Source: Pseudomonas sp. Root71 (GTDB lineage Bacteria; Pseudomonadota; Gammaproteobacteria; Pseudomonadales; Pseudomonadaceae). From it: a stretch of DNA of 64,000 nt. A program made the position numbers and the translations under genes. Where the stretch lies: positions 451,869-515,868 of the forward strand of contig NZ_LMHY01000029.1 in NCBI RefSeq assembly GCF_001429045.1. The letters are read 5' to 3'. The notes under the pieces were generated by a model. The model was not told where the DNA came from and ran no database searches. It worked only from the letters and a program-made list of their open reading frames with translations. This document shows, piece by piece, positions 26,751 through 35,664 of this stretch. Within the stretch, counting starts at the first letter, position 1; every line of letters starts with the position of its first letter.

Positions 26751-28154
26751 GTGCGTCTGATTCCCTGCCTGGTTTTGGGTTCAATGGCATTGCCTGTCCA
26801 CGCCGCTGAAGTTCCCACCGCCCCCCCCTCTATCACTACGCCGCAAACAGCTTCGGTCAGTAAACAGAGCTACTCGGTCGACTTGATGCAGTTGTACCGC
26901 GAGTCGCGCCTGGAAGACCCACGGGTGATCTCCTCTTACTCCAAGGCTCAATCCGGGGTCGAGCAGCAAAACCAGGCGTTTGGCAGTCTGTTGCCTTCAG
27001 TGACGGCCAACGCGGGTTTCAACCGGATCAAACAGTCCAATCTTCAAATCGACGAGGCCTACGACAGTCGCAACTATTCGGTGGGGTTGACCCAACCGTT
27101 GTACAACAAGGCTGCCTGGGAAAACTACCAGCGCTATAAAAGCCTGGCAAAGCAGGCTGACTCCGAATCAAAAGAGGCTCAGGCCGAGGCCACTGTGGAT
27201 CTTGCACAGCGATATTTTGCCGCGCTGGCTGCCGATGATGAACTTGAATTGGTGCGGGCCGAACGCAGGGCTACCCAGAAGAACCTCGACAGGGTCAGTG
27301 CGCTTTACAGCAAACAGTTGGCGATGGTGACCGATTTGCTGGATCTCCAGGCCCGAGTTGATTCGCTGGCGGCCCAGGAAGTCGAAGCGCGTAACCAGTC
27401 CAGCCTGAGCCGTGTTGCGTTGTCGGAAATTATCGGACGGCCGGTCAAAGAGAAACTGAGTCGTGTGCGTAATGACGTCGAATTGAAAGTGTCTGCCGAA
27501 AGCCTGGAAAGTTGGGTCAATTTGGCGATCGCCGACAATCCGGCGATCAAGGCCAGCGAAAATGCACAGGACGCAGCAGAGGCTGCCCTGCGCGAAGGTA
27601 AGGGCGGGCACTATCCCACGGTCAATCTGAACCTGAGTGCGCAGCAGACCAATGAAGGCTACAACAATTCGTTGGCGCCACAGACCGACAGCTATGTCGC
27701 GGGTGTGGGAGTACAGATTCCGATCTATAGCGGTGGCACGACATCCGCGCGGGTAAGGCAGCTGTATCAGGATCAGCTCACCGCAGAACAGCAATTGGTC
27801 GCGACGCGCCGCCAAGTGGTCAAGGAAACGACAAACGCGTATTTGACTGCAGACTCAAGCGTGGAAAAGATCCACGCAAACCGCAATGCACTGGCCTCGG
27901 CCGAGCAATCGCGCATTGCGGCTGAAAAAGCATTTACCTATGGCGTGGTTAATGCCGTGGATGTTTTGACCGCGGTACAGAATGAATTCAAGGCACGTCG
28001 CGATCTGCTCAAGACTCAATACGACTTTATAACCAACCTTTTTATCCTGAATCGCTGGGCCGGAAAGTTGTCGGAAGAAAGTGTCGAAAGCGTCAATCTC
28101 TGGTTGAGTGGAAATGATCAGGCGATCACTTCACCAGAGACGCTGCGGGAATAA
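26751..28154 (+). CDS. TolC-family outer-membrane channel of the type I system
   Basis: Outer-membrane factor of 467 residues with a Sec signal peptide (about 1-19, cleaved near VHA-AEV). Two repeated halves of coiled-coil and strand segments are visible, with LMQLYRESRLEDPRVISSYS at the start of the first and LEARNQSSL-type helices later, and the typical GVGVQIPIYSGGTTSARVRQ in the second. This is the PrtF/TolC plan. The start is GTG 26751 with AGGAG five bases upstream, two bases after the adaptor stop, so the three genes form one operon. It ends at 28154, 87 bases before the end of the convergent Wzz-like gene. Confidence 0.93.
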   Translation: MRLIPCLVLGSMALPVHAAEVPTAPPSITTPQTASVSKQSYSVDLMQLYRESRLEDPRVISSYSKAQSGVEQQNQAFGSLLPSVTANAGFNRIKQSNLQIDEAYDSRNYSVGLTQPLYNKAAWENYQRYKSLAKQADSESKEAQAEATVDLAQRYFAALAADDELELVRAERRATQKNLDRVSALYSKQLAMVTDLLDLQARVDSLAAQEVEARNQSSLSRVALSEIIGRPVKEKLSRVRNDVELKVSAESLESWVNLAIADNPAIKASENAQDAAEAALREGKGGHYPTVNLNLSAQQTNEGYNNSLAPQTDSYVAGVGVQIPIYSGGTTSARVRQLYQDQLTAEQQLVATRRQVVKETTNAYLTADSSVEKIHANRNALASAEQSRIAAEKAFTYGVVNAVDVLTAVQNEFKARRDLLKTQYDFITNLFILNRWAGKLSEESVESVNLWLSGNDQAITSPETLRE

Positions 28155-28240
28155 GTTGTCGTCCGTTAAATGCTCTTTGCGTAGCTAAAGCTATTGGTCG
28201 AGTCGGGCTGCGCTTGAAGGGAAAGCGCAGCCCTCGACAA

Positions 28241-29521
28241 TTAACGACGAGGTGAATGCAGTGACAGAACGGCGCGACGAATGATGGCGACACCCAGGCC
28301 GAGTATGAATCCAAAGATCAGGCCAAATCCAACGATCAGGGCTTTCTTCGGTTTTATAGGCGCTTGAGGTTCCATTGCATCTTTATCAACATTGACCAGC
28401 TTTAACTGATCGAAGTTTACATTCAGTTGCTTCAGGTGAGTCAGCTCACCGCTGATGTCCGCGAAGTCCTTGATAAACAACTCAGGATGATTCCGCTCTT
28501 TGAGAAGTACTGCTTCGCGGTTGGTAGCCAGCAGGCTGAGCTCTTTTTGAATCTCATCGATACGCGGCTCGGTGAAGTCATCGGAATGACGAGCTACCAA
28601 GGTGGCACGCTCTGCTTCCAGTGCCGCTTGTCCCAGGAAGTACAGGGGTATTTTCTGATTGTTGACTTCCGTGCGGATCATGTTGCCCTGATGGGCTTGC
28701 TCTCCATCTCCCAGCGCCGAGGGCGTGGTGGGTTTTACAATTCCGAGTTTCTTGGCGATGACGATGGCTTCATCAAGTTCTTTGATGCGGTTTTGTCTGC
28801 GGCTTTGCAGTTGTTGGCGCAGCGCTTTGAGTTCGTCTTGAAGTACTTGCTTTTTTAGCTGATCTTTTTCCAGCAAATGGGCAACTTTGGAATCTTTTTC
28901 CGCCTCATAAGCGGACTTTTTCGACTCCAGTTTCTTTTCAGTCTGATCGATGCGGTTGGCAATCAGTATTTTTAAGTTTGACGCAACTTTTTCCTTTTCA
29001 CCTTTAACGACGAAGTCGGTAAAGTCTCTCAAGATGCCTACGCCATCTATGCCCTGAGGATACCTGAGGCTAAGGCCAACGGCTTCGGAAAGGCTGGAGC
29101 TTTTTTTAGGATCAATTTTTTCAAGCGAAAATGCTCTTTCGTTGAACCTTTCAAATGTGTTCTCAATGGATTGCCCTGGTGCCTGCAATGGCGCAAGGTA
29201 CTGCGGGTTGGCCTGGAAGAACTTCAGGCGAACATCATAAGACTGCATTGAAGAACCGATGTTGTTCAGCGCGTCTTTTGGCAGCAGTTTATAAAGTCCG
29301 GACTCATTCAGTTCGTCCAGGTCCGCCAGTGGGACAGGTCGGACATAAGTTTCAACTTCATATTCTGGAGTTGCCAGCAAGGCATAGGAAATAGCGGCGG
29401 TAACGGTCAGTGCAGTAAACAATAAAACAATCGCCCTTTGATCCCAAAGGCTGCCGATAAGCTCCTTTACTTCAACGACTTCATGTCGGGGGGTATCAAT
29501 AGTGTTTACTGGAATGTTCAT
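28241..29521 (-). CDS. Second Wzz/chain-length determinant family protein
   Basis: The 426-residue protein has the Wzz plan: cytoplasmic start, first membrane helix at about 30-50 followed by TPEYEVETYVRP, a long periplasmic coiled-coil-rich part (about 170-260), a proline-rich stretch EPQAPIKPKK and a second helix ending near 415. It is some 80 residues longer than the Wzz at 3034, the extra length being in the periplasmic coiled coil. Wzz proteins of different length give different O-chain sizes, and P. aeruginosa also has two. The start is ATG 29521; the frame runs 19 codons further upstream without support. It points toward the secretion operon and is separated from it. Confidence 0.85.
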   Translation of the reverse strand: MNIPVNTIDTPRHEVVEVKELIGSLWDQRAIVLLFTALTVTAAISYALLATPEYEVETYVRPVPLADLDELNESGLYKLLPKDALNNIGSSMQSYDVRLKFFQANPQYLAPLQAPGQSIENTFERFNERAFSLEKIDPKKSSSLSEAVGLSLRYPQGIDGVGILRDFTDFVVKGEKEKVASNLKILIANRIDQTEKKLESKKSAYEAEKDSKVAHLLEKDQLKKQVLQDELKALRQQLQSRRQNRIKELDEAIVIAKKLGIVKPTTPSALGDGEQAHQGNMIRTEVNNQKIPLYFLGQAALEAERATLVARHSDDFTEPRIDEIQKELSLLATNREAVLLKERNHPELFIKDFADISGELTHLKQLNVNFDQLKLVNVDKDAMEPQAPIKPKKALIVGFGLIFGFILGLGVAIIRRAVLSLHSPRR

Positions 29522-29996
29522 CACGCGCTCTAAAAATTTGGACAGACTTTCCAGAATACATCTGAAAATTGCCGTCATCTAGGTTAGAAAACTTTACATT
29601 TGGTTATATTTTTTGGATTTTCCAGCATTTGTTAGCAAACAGCAAGGGTGAGAAACAGTCGCGGATGCGAACACGGTCGCGGCTCAGACATCACCTTGAC
29701 GGCCCTATGGGCTGGCCTCCTGTCACCCTGTGAGCGTTCAAAGCGCGCTGCTCATTCGCCCCACCGTTTATCGGTCGCTCGCAATACCGTTCGCTCCATC
29801 CCATAGGCTCGATGGGATTTCATTCTCATTCCGGGGCTACTCTCATTCTGGCCGGGTTACCGACGAGAACCCTCCGTTGCTCGATCAATTAAAATTACGG
29901 CTATCATATATTGGTAGAATTATGGCTATAATAAAATAGCTCGCGTCGAAGTGCTTTCACGTCGGGCGTCCTTCAGCATTTTTCAGGAGCACCATC
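29522..29996. other. 475-base intergenic region with divergent promoters
   Basis: No gene is supported. A 69-codon frame (29730-29939) has no coding character. The hairpin ATCCCAT/ATGGGAT lies near 29798-29818. The right end is A+T-rich, with two similar words (ATTACGGCTAT and ATTATGGCTAT) and a TATAAT at 29927-29932 that could be the -10 box for the SDR gene. The left end should carry the promoter of the Wzz-like gene. Confidence 0.4.
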
Positions 29997-30791
29997 ATGA
30001 ATTCAGTTCAGCCCCAAGGTACGGCCCTCGTCACCGGCGCGTCTTCCGGTATCGGGGCGGTGTACGCCGAGCGTTTGGCAGCCCGTGGTTTTGATCTGTT
30101 GCTGGTGGCTCGTGACGAGCCGCGACTGGAGGCTGCGGCGATCAAGCTGCGCTCGGAGCATGGGATCAAGGTGGAAGTGCTGTCGGCGGATCTCACCCGG
30201 AAGGAAGACGTGCTACAACTCGAACAGCGGCTACGCAGCGATTCGAGTATCAGTCTGTTGCTCAATAACGCCGGTGTGGCGGCGGATGGGCTGTTGGCCA
30301 ATGCCGATACCGATCAACTGGAGCGAATGATTCAGTTGAATATCACGGCAGTCACGCGATTGGCCTCGGCGGCTGCGGCCAGCTTTACCAAGGCCGGGCG
30401 CGGCACGATCATCAATATCGCATCGGTGGTGGCATTGTTTCCCGAGCGTTTCAATGCGACTTACAGCGCCAGCAAGGCCTATGTATTGAGCTTGACTCAA
30501 TCGTTGAACGCCGAGCTGAATGGTACCGGGGTGAAGATCCAGGCGGTGCTGCCCGGTGTGACACGAACCGAGATCTGGGAGCGCTCCGGTATCGATGCTT
30601 CGCAAATTCCCGCGGAAATGGTGATGGAAGCAGGAGAGATGGTCGATGCTGCGTTGTCGGGTCTGGATCAGGGTGAGTTGATCACTATTCCTTCGTTGCC
30701 TGATGCGGCGGATTGGGATGCGTTCGTGGCGGCGCGTCATGTGATGGCGCCCAATCTTTCCAAAAGCAAGGCCGCTGCCCGTTATCGGTAA
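29997..30791 (+). CDS. Short-chain dehydrogenase/reductase
   Basis: A classical SDR of 264 residues with the cofactor motif TGASSGIGAVYAERL, LLLNNAG, the catalytic Ser in INIASVVAL and YSASK. After this comes LNAELNGTGVKIQAVLPGVTRTEIW, a form common in the DltE/YqjQ-like group of SDRs acting on short or acyl substrates; the true substrate is unknown. TTCAGGAGCACC stands before ATG 29997. It is 31 bases upstream of a ketoacyl-synthase gene on the same strand, so a joint role in fatty-acid or polyketide-like chemistry is possible. Confidence 0.88.
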   Translation: MNSVQPQGTALVTGASSGIGAVYAERLAARGFDLLLVARDEPRLEAAAIKLRSEHGIKVEVLSADLTRKEDVLQLEQRLRSDSSISLLLNNAGVAADGLLANADTDQLERMIQLNITAVTRLASAAAASFTKAGRGTIINIASVVALFPERFNATYSASKAYVLSLTQSLNAELNGTGVKIQAVLPGVTRTEIWERSGIDASQIPAEMVMEAGEMVDAALSGLDQGELITIPSLPDAADWDAFVAARHVMAPNLSKSKAAARYR

Positions 30792-30822
30792 GCGTCATCA
30801 ATCGGCTTGAGGTGTGTCTGGT

Positions 30823-32097
30823 ATGAGTGATCGTCGAGTGGTTGTAACTGGCATGGGCCTGGTGTCGCCGCTGGGAAGCGGTGTCGAAGCTGTCTGGGCG
30901 CGGCTGTTGGCCGGTCGTTCCGGGCTGCGCAATTTACCGCAAGAGGTGGTTGCCGATCTGCCGGCCAAGGTCGGCGGTGCAGTGCCCGCGCTGGCGGATG
31001 ATCCGGAGGCGGGGTTCGATCCGGACCGGGCAACCCCGCCCAAGGAACAGAAGAAGATGGACCGCTTCATTTTGTTCGCCATGGAAGCGGCGCGTCAGGC
31101 ACTGGAGCAAGCCGGCTGGCAAGCGCTGGATGCCAATGCCCAGGAGCGCACGGCCACCATCATCGGTTCAGGTGTGGGTGGTTTCGGCGCGATCGCCGAC
31201 GCGGTGCGCACCACCGATAGTCGTGGGCCGAGACGTTTGTCTCCATTCACCATCCCTTCATTCCTGGTCAACCTCGCGGCAGGTCATGTGTCGATCCAGC
31301 ATGGCTTCAAGGGGCCATTGGGTGCACCGGTCACGGCATGCGCTGCCGGCGTTCAGGCGATTGGCGACGCAGCGCGGCTGATTCGTACGGGTGAGGCGGA
31401 CATCGCGGTGTGCGGCGGTGCAGAGGCAGCGATCGATCGGGTCAGCCTGGCCGGGTTTGCGGCTGCTCGCGCCTTGTCCAGCGCTTACAACGACACGCCT
31501 GAACGCGCTTCGCGACCTTTCGACAGTGGTCGCGATGGTTTTGTCATGGGAGAAGGGGCCGGGCTGCTGGTCATCGAGTCTCTGGACCATGCGCTGGCCC
31601 GGGGCGCCCAGCCCTTGGCGGAGCTCGTCGGCTACGGCACCAGCGCCGATGCCTATCACCTGACCGCCGGTCCCGAGGACGGCAACGGTGCGCGGCGGGC
31701 GATGTCGTTGGCATTGGCTCAGGCTGGTGTTTCTCCGGCTCAGGTTCAGCATCTGAATGCTCATGCAACCTCGACTCCGGTGGGGGATCTGGGTGAACTG
31801 GCGGCGATCAAGGCGTTGTTCGGTGCGCAAAATGGTATTGCCGTGACATCGACCAAGTCGGCGACCGGGCATTTGCTCGGTGCAGCAGGGGGAATCGAGG
31901 CGATCTTCACGCTGCTGGCGATCCGTGACCAGGTTGCACCAGCGACACTCAATTTCGAGAACCCGGACCCTGCCACTGAAGGAGTGGATATCGTTCATGG
32001 CAAAGCGCGGCCAATGGCCATCGAGTATGCGTTGTCCAACGGCTTCGGATTTGGTGGGGTCAATGCCAGTGTACTGTTCAAGCGTTGGCAGGGTTAA
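30823..32097 (+). CDS. Beta-ketoacyl-ACP synthase II-like protein
   Basis: Encodes a 424-residue condensing enzyme of the FabF type, which joins malonyl-ACP to an acyl chain. The Cys-His-His triad is complete: Cys in GAPVTACAAG, His in NAHATSTPVGD and His in KSATGHLLGAAGG. FGFGGVNASV closes the protein. FabF normally sits in the fab cluster beside acpP; the location here with an SDR and a TetR regulator suggests a specialised paralogue. The start is ATG 30823 (GTG 30814 possible), with GAGG ten bases upstream. The end overlaps the convergent TetR gene by four bases. Confidence 0.92.
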   Translation: MSDRRVVVTGMGLVSPLGSGVEAVWARLLAGRSGLRNLPQEVVADLPAKVGGAVPALADDPEAGFDPDRATPPKEQKKMDRFILFAMEAARQALEQAGWQALDANAQERTATIIGSGVGGFGAIADAVRTTDSRGPRRLSPFTIPSFLVNLAAGHVSIQHGFKGPLGAPVTACAAGVQAIGDAARLIRTGEADIAVCGGAEAAIDRVSLAGFAAARALSSAYNDTPERASRPFDSGRDGFVMGEGAGLLVIESLDHALARGAQPLAELVGYGTSADAYHLTAGPEDGNGARRAMSLALAQAGVSPAQVQHLNAHATSTPVGDLGELAAIKALFGAQNGIAVTSTKSATGHLLGAAGGIEAIFTLLAIRDQVAPATLNFENPDPATEGVDIVHGKARPMAIEYALSNGFGFGGVNASVLFKRWQG

Positions 32098-32651
32098 TCC
32101 TGCGAGTGCTTGAGGTGTTCGCGTGCGATGTCGAGAATCCGTTGGGCAAACCCGACGTCGGCCACGCTGCGCGATAACAGCAAGGCGCCGACCAGCGTAG
32201 ACATGATGACGATGCTGCGCTCGGCGGTGCGCTCACCCTCAAGGGTATGCTGGATCTGATCGAGTCGCGCCTGGAGCACGACGTCGCTGGTCGGACTCGG
32301 TTGACCACGCAGCCCCAGTTCCGAAGAAATGGTCAGCAGCGGGCAGCCTTCGTGGGGAGAGGTTTGATGCCATTCGGACAGGTAAGCGTCGATGAAGGCT
32401 TTGAGTGGCTGTTCCTCGGCGAAGATTTGCGCACACAGCTCGTCGACTTGTGCACCGGCCTCCTGCAAGGCTTTCTCTACCAGTTCGTCTTTGGACTTGA
32501 AGTGCGAGTAAAAGCCACCGTGAGTCAGGCCCAGTGCTTTCATCAGGGGTTGCAGCCCGGTCGCGCCGATACCGTCGCGTCGGAATCGCGCTGAAGCTTC
32601 CTTGATAATGCGTTGGTGGGTCTGGGCTTTATGGTCCTGCGAGTAACGCAT
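32094..32651 (-). CDS. TetR/AcrR-family transcriptional regulator
   Basis: A 185-residue repressor-type protein with an N-terminal helix-turn-helix domain (about residues 8-55: RIIKEASARFRRDGIGATGL, then THGGFYSHFKSKDELV) and a ligand-binding C-terminal domain with the motif HEGCPLLTISSELG. The start is ATG 32651, eight bases after GGAG; in-frame starts at 32666-32669 lack this. It is convergent with the ketoacyl-synthase gene and overlaps it by four bases. Its target is not visible: a site before its own gene or before the SDR gene are the first candidates. Confidence 0.9.
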   Translation of the reverse strand: MRYSQDHKAQTHQRIIKEASARFRRDGIGATGLQPLMKALGLTHGGFYSHFKSKDELVEKALQEAGAQVDELCAQIFAEEQPLKAFIDAYLSEWHQTSPHEGCPLLTISSELGLRGQPSPTSDVVLQARLDQIQHTLEGERTAERSIVIMSTLVGALLLSRSVADVGFAQRILDIAREHLKHSQD

Positions 32652-32786
32652 CTGATATCTCCGCATCAATGCGCCATATTAACCAATGAAAATTGCATGG
32701 TGACTGTACTTCTACTTCTAATAAACATGCAGATGCTTCGATATGGGTGCAAAGCGGCGTGATTTCGGGCGTTTCCACGCAAAAAC

Positions 32787-32813
32787 AAACCCCGCTTTCC
32801 AAGGCGGGGTTTT
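32787..32813 (-). terminator. Rho-independent terminator of the DUF2897 gene
   Basis: The complementary arms ACCCCGC and GCGGGGT with A-rich and T-rich flanks form a hairpin just after the stop codon of the small gene at 32817-32984. Confidence 0.7.
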
Positions 32814-32816
32814 CAG

Positions 32817-32984
32817 TCAGCGGTCCTGCGCTTCCTTGGCGTCCATTTCCGCATTGCGTTCGGCGACGCGCTTGCGTTGCTCTTCGGTCAGTTCGACCTT
32901 GTTGGCGGTGTCGCGCAGCAGCATCAGGCCACCAACGATCGAGCCGATGGCAACGACCAGAATCAACCAGGCATACCAGGGCAT
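32817..32984 (-). CDS. Small DUF2897-type membrane protein
   Basis: A 55-residue protein with one N-terminal membrane helix (WYAWLILVVAIGSIVGGLML, residues 3-22) and a charged, helical cytoplasmic tail (KVELTEEQRKRVAERNAEMD). It is preceded by AGGAGAG at the right distance from ATG 32984 and followed by a terminator. I recall this family (DUF2897) as conserved in Pseudomonas without known function. It is shorter than most annotation cut-offs, yet start signal, topology and terminator agree. Confidence 0.82.
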   Translation of the reverse strand: MPWYAWLILVVAIGSIVGGLMLLRDTANKVELTEEQRKRVAERNAEMDAKEAQDR

Positions 32985-33124
32985 AGGACTCTCCTTGAAA
33001 AGCAGGCGGTCGGCGAGGGTTCGCCAACCGATCGTGCATACCGTTTTGAGTGATGGGGTTTCATCGCAGTTCCATCGCTATCACCCCATTCTATGCCTGT
33101 TGTTCAAGGTTCACTCGAACGCTT

Positions 33125-34489
33125 TCACAGTCCGGTCAGCATCGCATCCGCCGGGGCGTCTGCGCGCAGTTGTGCGGTGAGCATGAAGTACACGAAACCT
33201 GCCGCCATGAAACCCAGGAAGATCAGGCCGATCAACGTGTTGAACCAGGCCATCGCCACCAGGCATACCACCGCCAGCATCAGTGCAATGAACGGCACCA
33301 GCGGGTAGCAGGGGGCGCGGAAGGTGCGTTCCAGGTTCGGCTCGGTTTTGCGCAGCTTGAACAGGCTGAGCATGCTCATGATGTACATCACGATGGCGCC
33401 AAACACGGCCATGGTGATCATCGCGGCGGTCAGCGTCATGCCGCCGAGGTTGATCAAGCCGTCGCTGTAGATGGCAGCAATGCCGATCACGCCGCCGGCG
33501 ATGATCGCCCGGTGCGGGGTTTGAAAGCGTGACAATCTGGCCAGGGAGGACGGCAGGTAACCGGCCCGGGCGAGGGCGAAGAACTGCCGCGAGTAGCCAA
33601 GAATGATCCCGTGGAAACTCGCCACCAGCCCAAACAGGCCGATCCACACCAGCATGTGCAACCAGCCCGAGCTTTCGCCGACCACGGTTTTCATCGCCTG
33701 GGGCAGCGGGTCATTGATGTTCGACAGGGTGCGCCAGTCGCCGACGCCACCGGCGAAGAACATCACGCCCATCGCCAGCAGCACCAGGGTCAGGATACCG
33801 CTGATGTAAGCCTTGGGAATCGTGCGTTTCGGGTCCTTGGCTTCTTCGGCGGCCATGGCTGCGCCTTCGATGGCGAGGAAGAACCAGATGGCGAAGGGGA
33901 TCGCCGCGAACATCCCGGCAATCGCCGGAGCACCGAATACATCGGAACCGGCCCAGCCATTGAGGGCGAAGTTGCTGAAACTGAATGCCGGGGCGACCAC
34001 GCCCATGAACACCAGCAACTCGGCGACCGCCAGCACGCAGACCACCAGTTCGAAGGTTGCTGCCAGTTTCACGCCGAGGATGTTGAGACCCATGAATACG
34101 ATGTAGGCACCGACTGCCGCGTGTTTCGGGTCCAGGGCTGGAAACTGGACATTGAGGTAGGCGCCGATGGCCAGGGCGATCGCCGGCGGGGCGAAGACGA
34201 ATTCGATCAGTGTCGCCAGTCCGGCGATCAACCCGCCTTTCTCGCCAAAGGCACGACGGCTGTAGGCAAAGGGACCTCCGGCGTGGGGAATGGCGGTGGT
34301 CAGTTCGGTGAAACTGAAGATGAAGCAGGTGTACATGGTGGCGACCATGAATGAGGTCACCAGAAAGCCCAGGGTCCCGGCTACGCCCCAGCCATAGCTC
34401 CAGCCGAAATACTCACCGGAAATCACCAGCCCGACCGCAATGCCCCACAGGTGCAAGGTGCCCAGCGTGGGTTTGAGTTGTGTGTTCAT
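33125..34489 (-). CDS. eat: Ethanolamine-type amino-acid/amine permease
   Basis: A 454-residue APC-superfamily transporter with about 12 membrane helices. The start LGTLHLWGIAVGLVISGEYFGWSYGW and the segments TELTTAIPHAGGPFAYSRRA and FLAIEGAAMAAEEAKDPKRT are characteristic of the ethanolamine permease group (Eat), which brings ethanolamine into the cell as a carbon or nitrogen source. The usual partners eutBC are not in the window, so the substrate is inferred only from sequence type. The ATG at 34489 is preceded by GGAGCAAACC. It stands alone between the DUF2897 gene and rmlD. Confidence 0.85.
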   Translation of the reverse strand: MNTQLKPTLGTLHLWGIAVGLVISGEYFGWSYGWGVAGTLGFLVTSFMVATMYTCFIFSFTELTTAIPHAGGPFAYSRRAFGEKGGLIAGLATLIEFVFAPPAIALAIGAYLNVQFPALDPKHAAVGAYIVFMGLNILGVKLAATFELVVCVLAVAELLVFMGVVAPAFSFSNFALNGWAGSDVFGAPAIAGMFAAIPFAIWFFLAIEGAAMAAEEAKDPKRTIPKAYISGILTLVLLAMGVMFFAGGVGDWRTLSNINDPLPQAMKTVVGESSGWLHMLVWIGLFGLVASFHGIILGYSRQFFALARAGYLPSSLARLSRFQTPHRAIIAGGVIGIAAIYSDGLINLGGMTLTAAMITMAVFGAIVMYIMSMLSLFKLRKTEPNLERTFRAPCYPLVPFIALMLAVVCLVAMAWFNTLIGLIFLGFMAAGFVYFMLTAQLRADAPADAMLTGL

Positions 34490-34748
34490 GGGTTTGCTCC
34501 CTGAGTGGTTTGGAACGCTCAGGGGAGGTCAGTGCAGTGGGCGTGCCATTTCACGATTACGCGTCGTAATGGGCTGAAAGCTGTCGTATCGGGGATGTTC
34601 GCCACTGGATGCGCGAATATTGTGCGTCAGTCAGGGGCGCGTTTGTTGTAAATGCGGCTTTCGCGAGCAAGCCCGCGTACCCGCTCCCCAACACCGCTGC
34701 AACGCGCAGGTTGGGTATTTCAATGCAGGTGCGGGCAGCGCTTGATGC

Positions 34749-35618
34749 TCAGGCTTGCTGAGTGAGGCACTCGCGCAACGCCGTTTGCCAGTCTGGTTGA
34801 CTGACACCCCAATCGCGCTGCAAGCGACTGCAATCCAGGCGCGAGTTGAGCGGTCGGGCTGCGGGTGTCGGGTAGTCGCTGGACGGGATCGGTAACAGGT
34901 CGGCGCAGGGCTTGCCCTGTTTTCGCAGCGCTTCACCGATCGCCTGGGCGAAGCCGAACCAGGAGGTCTCACCTTGAGCGGTCAGGTGATAAGTACCCCA
35001 GTTGGCGACCTGGCTCGTCTGCCAGCGCTCAATCAGGGCAAGGGTGCTATCGGCGATTGTACCTGCCCATGTAGGTGCTCCGATTTGATCGGCGACTACA
35101 CGTAACTCCGGTTTCTCTTGCAGCAAGCGCTGCATCGTCAACAGAAAATTGCGGCCATGGGTTGAATAGACCCAACTGGTACGCAGGATCAGGTGTTTAC
35201 CTTGCACGTCCCTGATAGCTTGTTCACCGGCCAGTTTGCTCTTGCCGTACACCCCGAGCGGATTTGGCGTGTCGTCCTCGTTATAAGGTCCGGCTTTACT
35301 CCCGTCGAATACATAGTCCGTGGAGTAATGTATCAACGGTATGTCCAGAGCCAGCGCTTCTTCGGCAAGGATGCCGGGAGCTACCGCGTTTATGGCAAAA
35401 GCTGGTTGCGGCTCGCTTTCCGCCAGATCAACCGCTGTATGGGCCGCTGCATTGACGATCAGATCGGGCCGGATGTTTTGCACCTGACGGCGAATCTGAT
35501 CGGGTTGAGCGAGATCGAGCTGATCGCGACCCAATACGATCAGTTCGCCGACAGCCCCCAGCCGCCGTTGTAATTCATGTGAAACCTGACCGTGTCGGCC
35601 ATTGATGAGTATTTTCAC
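34749..35618 (-). CDS. rmlD: dTDP-4-dehydrorhamnose reductase
   Basis: The last enzyme of dTDP-L-rhamnose synthesis, 289 residues. It has the RmlD form of the cofactor motif (GRHGQVSHEL), the segment HYSTDYVFDGSKAGPYNEDD with the catalytic Thr/Ser-Asp region, and YGKSKLAGEQAI. It is the third gene of an rmlB-rmlA-rmlD operon on the minus strand, 46 bases after rmlA. In P. aeruginosa dTDP-rhamnose goes into the LPS core and rhamnolipids; the O unit encoded in this window does not seem to need it. Confidence 0.95.
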   Translation of the reverse strand: MKILINGRHGQVSHELQRRLGAVGELIVLGRDQLDLAQPDQIRRQVQNIRPDLIVNAAAHTAVDLAESEPQPAFAINAVAPGILAEEALALDIPLIHYSTDYVFDGSKAGPYNEDDTPNPLGVYGKSKLAGEQAIRDVQGKHLILRTSWVYSTHGRNFLLTMQRLLQEKPELRVVADQIGAPTWAGTIADSTLALIERWQTSQVANWGTYHLTAQGETSWFGFAQAIGEALRKQGKPCADLLPIPSSDYPTPAARPLNSRLDCSRLQRDWGVSQPDWQTALRECLTQQA

Positions 35619-35664
35619 GGGAACAGTCCAGTCTCGTTACCGGGCGAATCGGGCTCGCACAGGT

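Noticed and set aside
29730..29939. 69-codon frame in the gap before the SDR gene
   Set aside because: No ribosome-binding site and no recognisable features; the region is better explained as a promoter area.
34655..34700. REP sequence after rmlD (CGCGAGCAAGCCCGCGTACCCGCTCC)
   Set aside because: A diverged single copy with an insertion in the core and no paired arm; not listed as a separate element.
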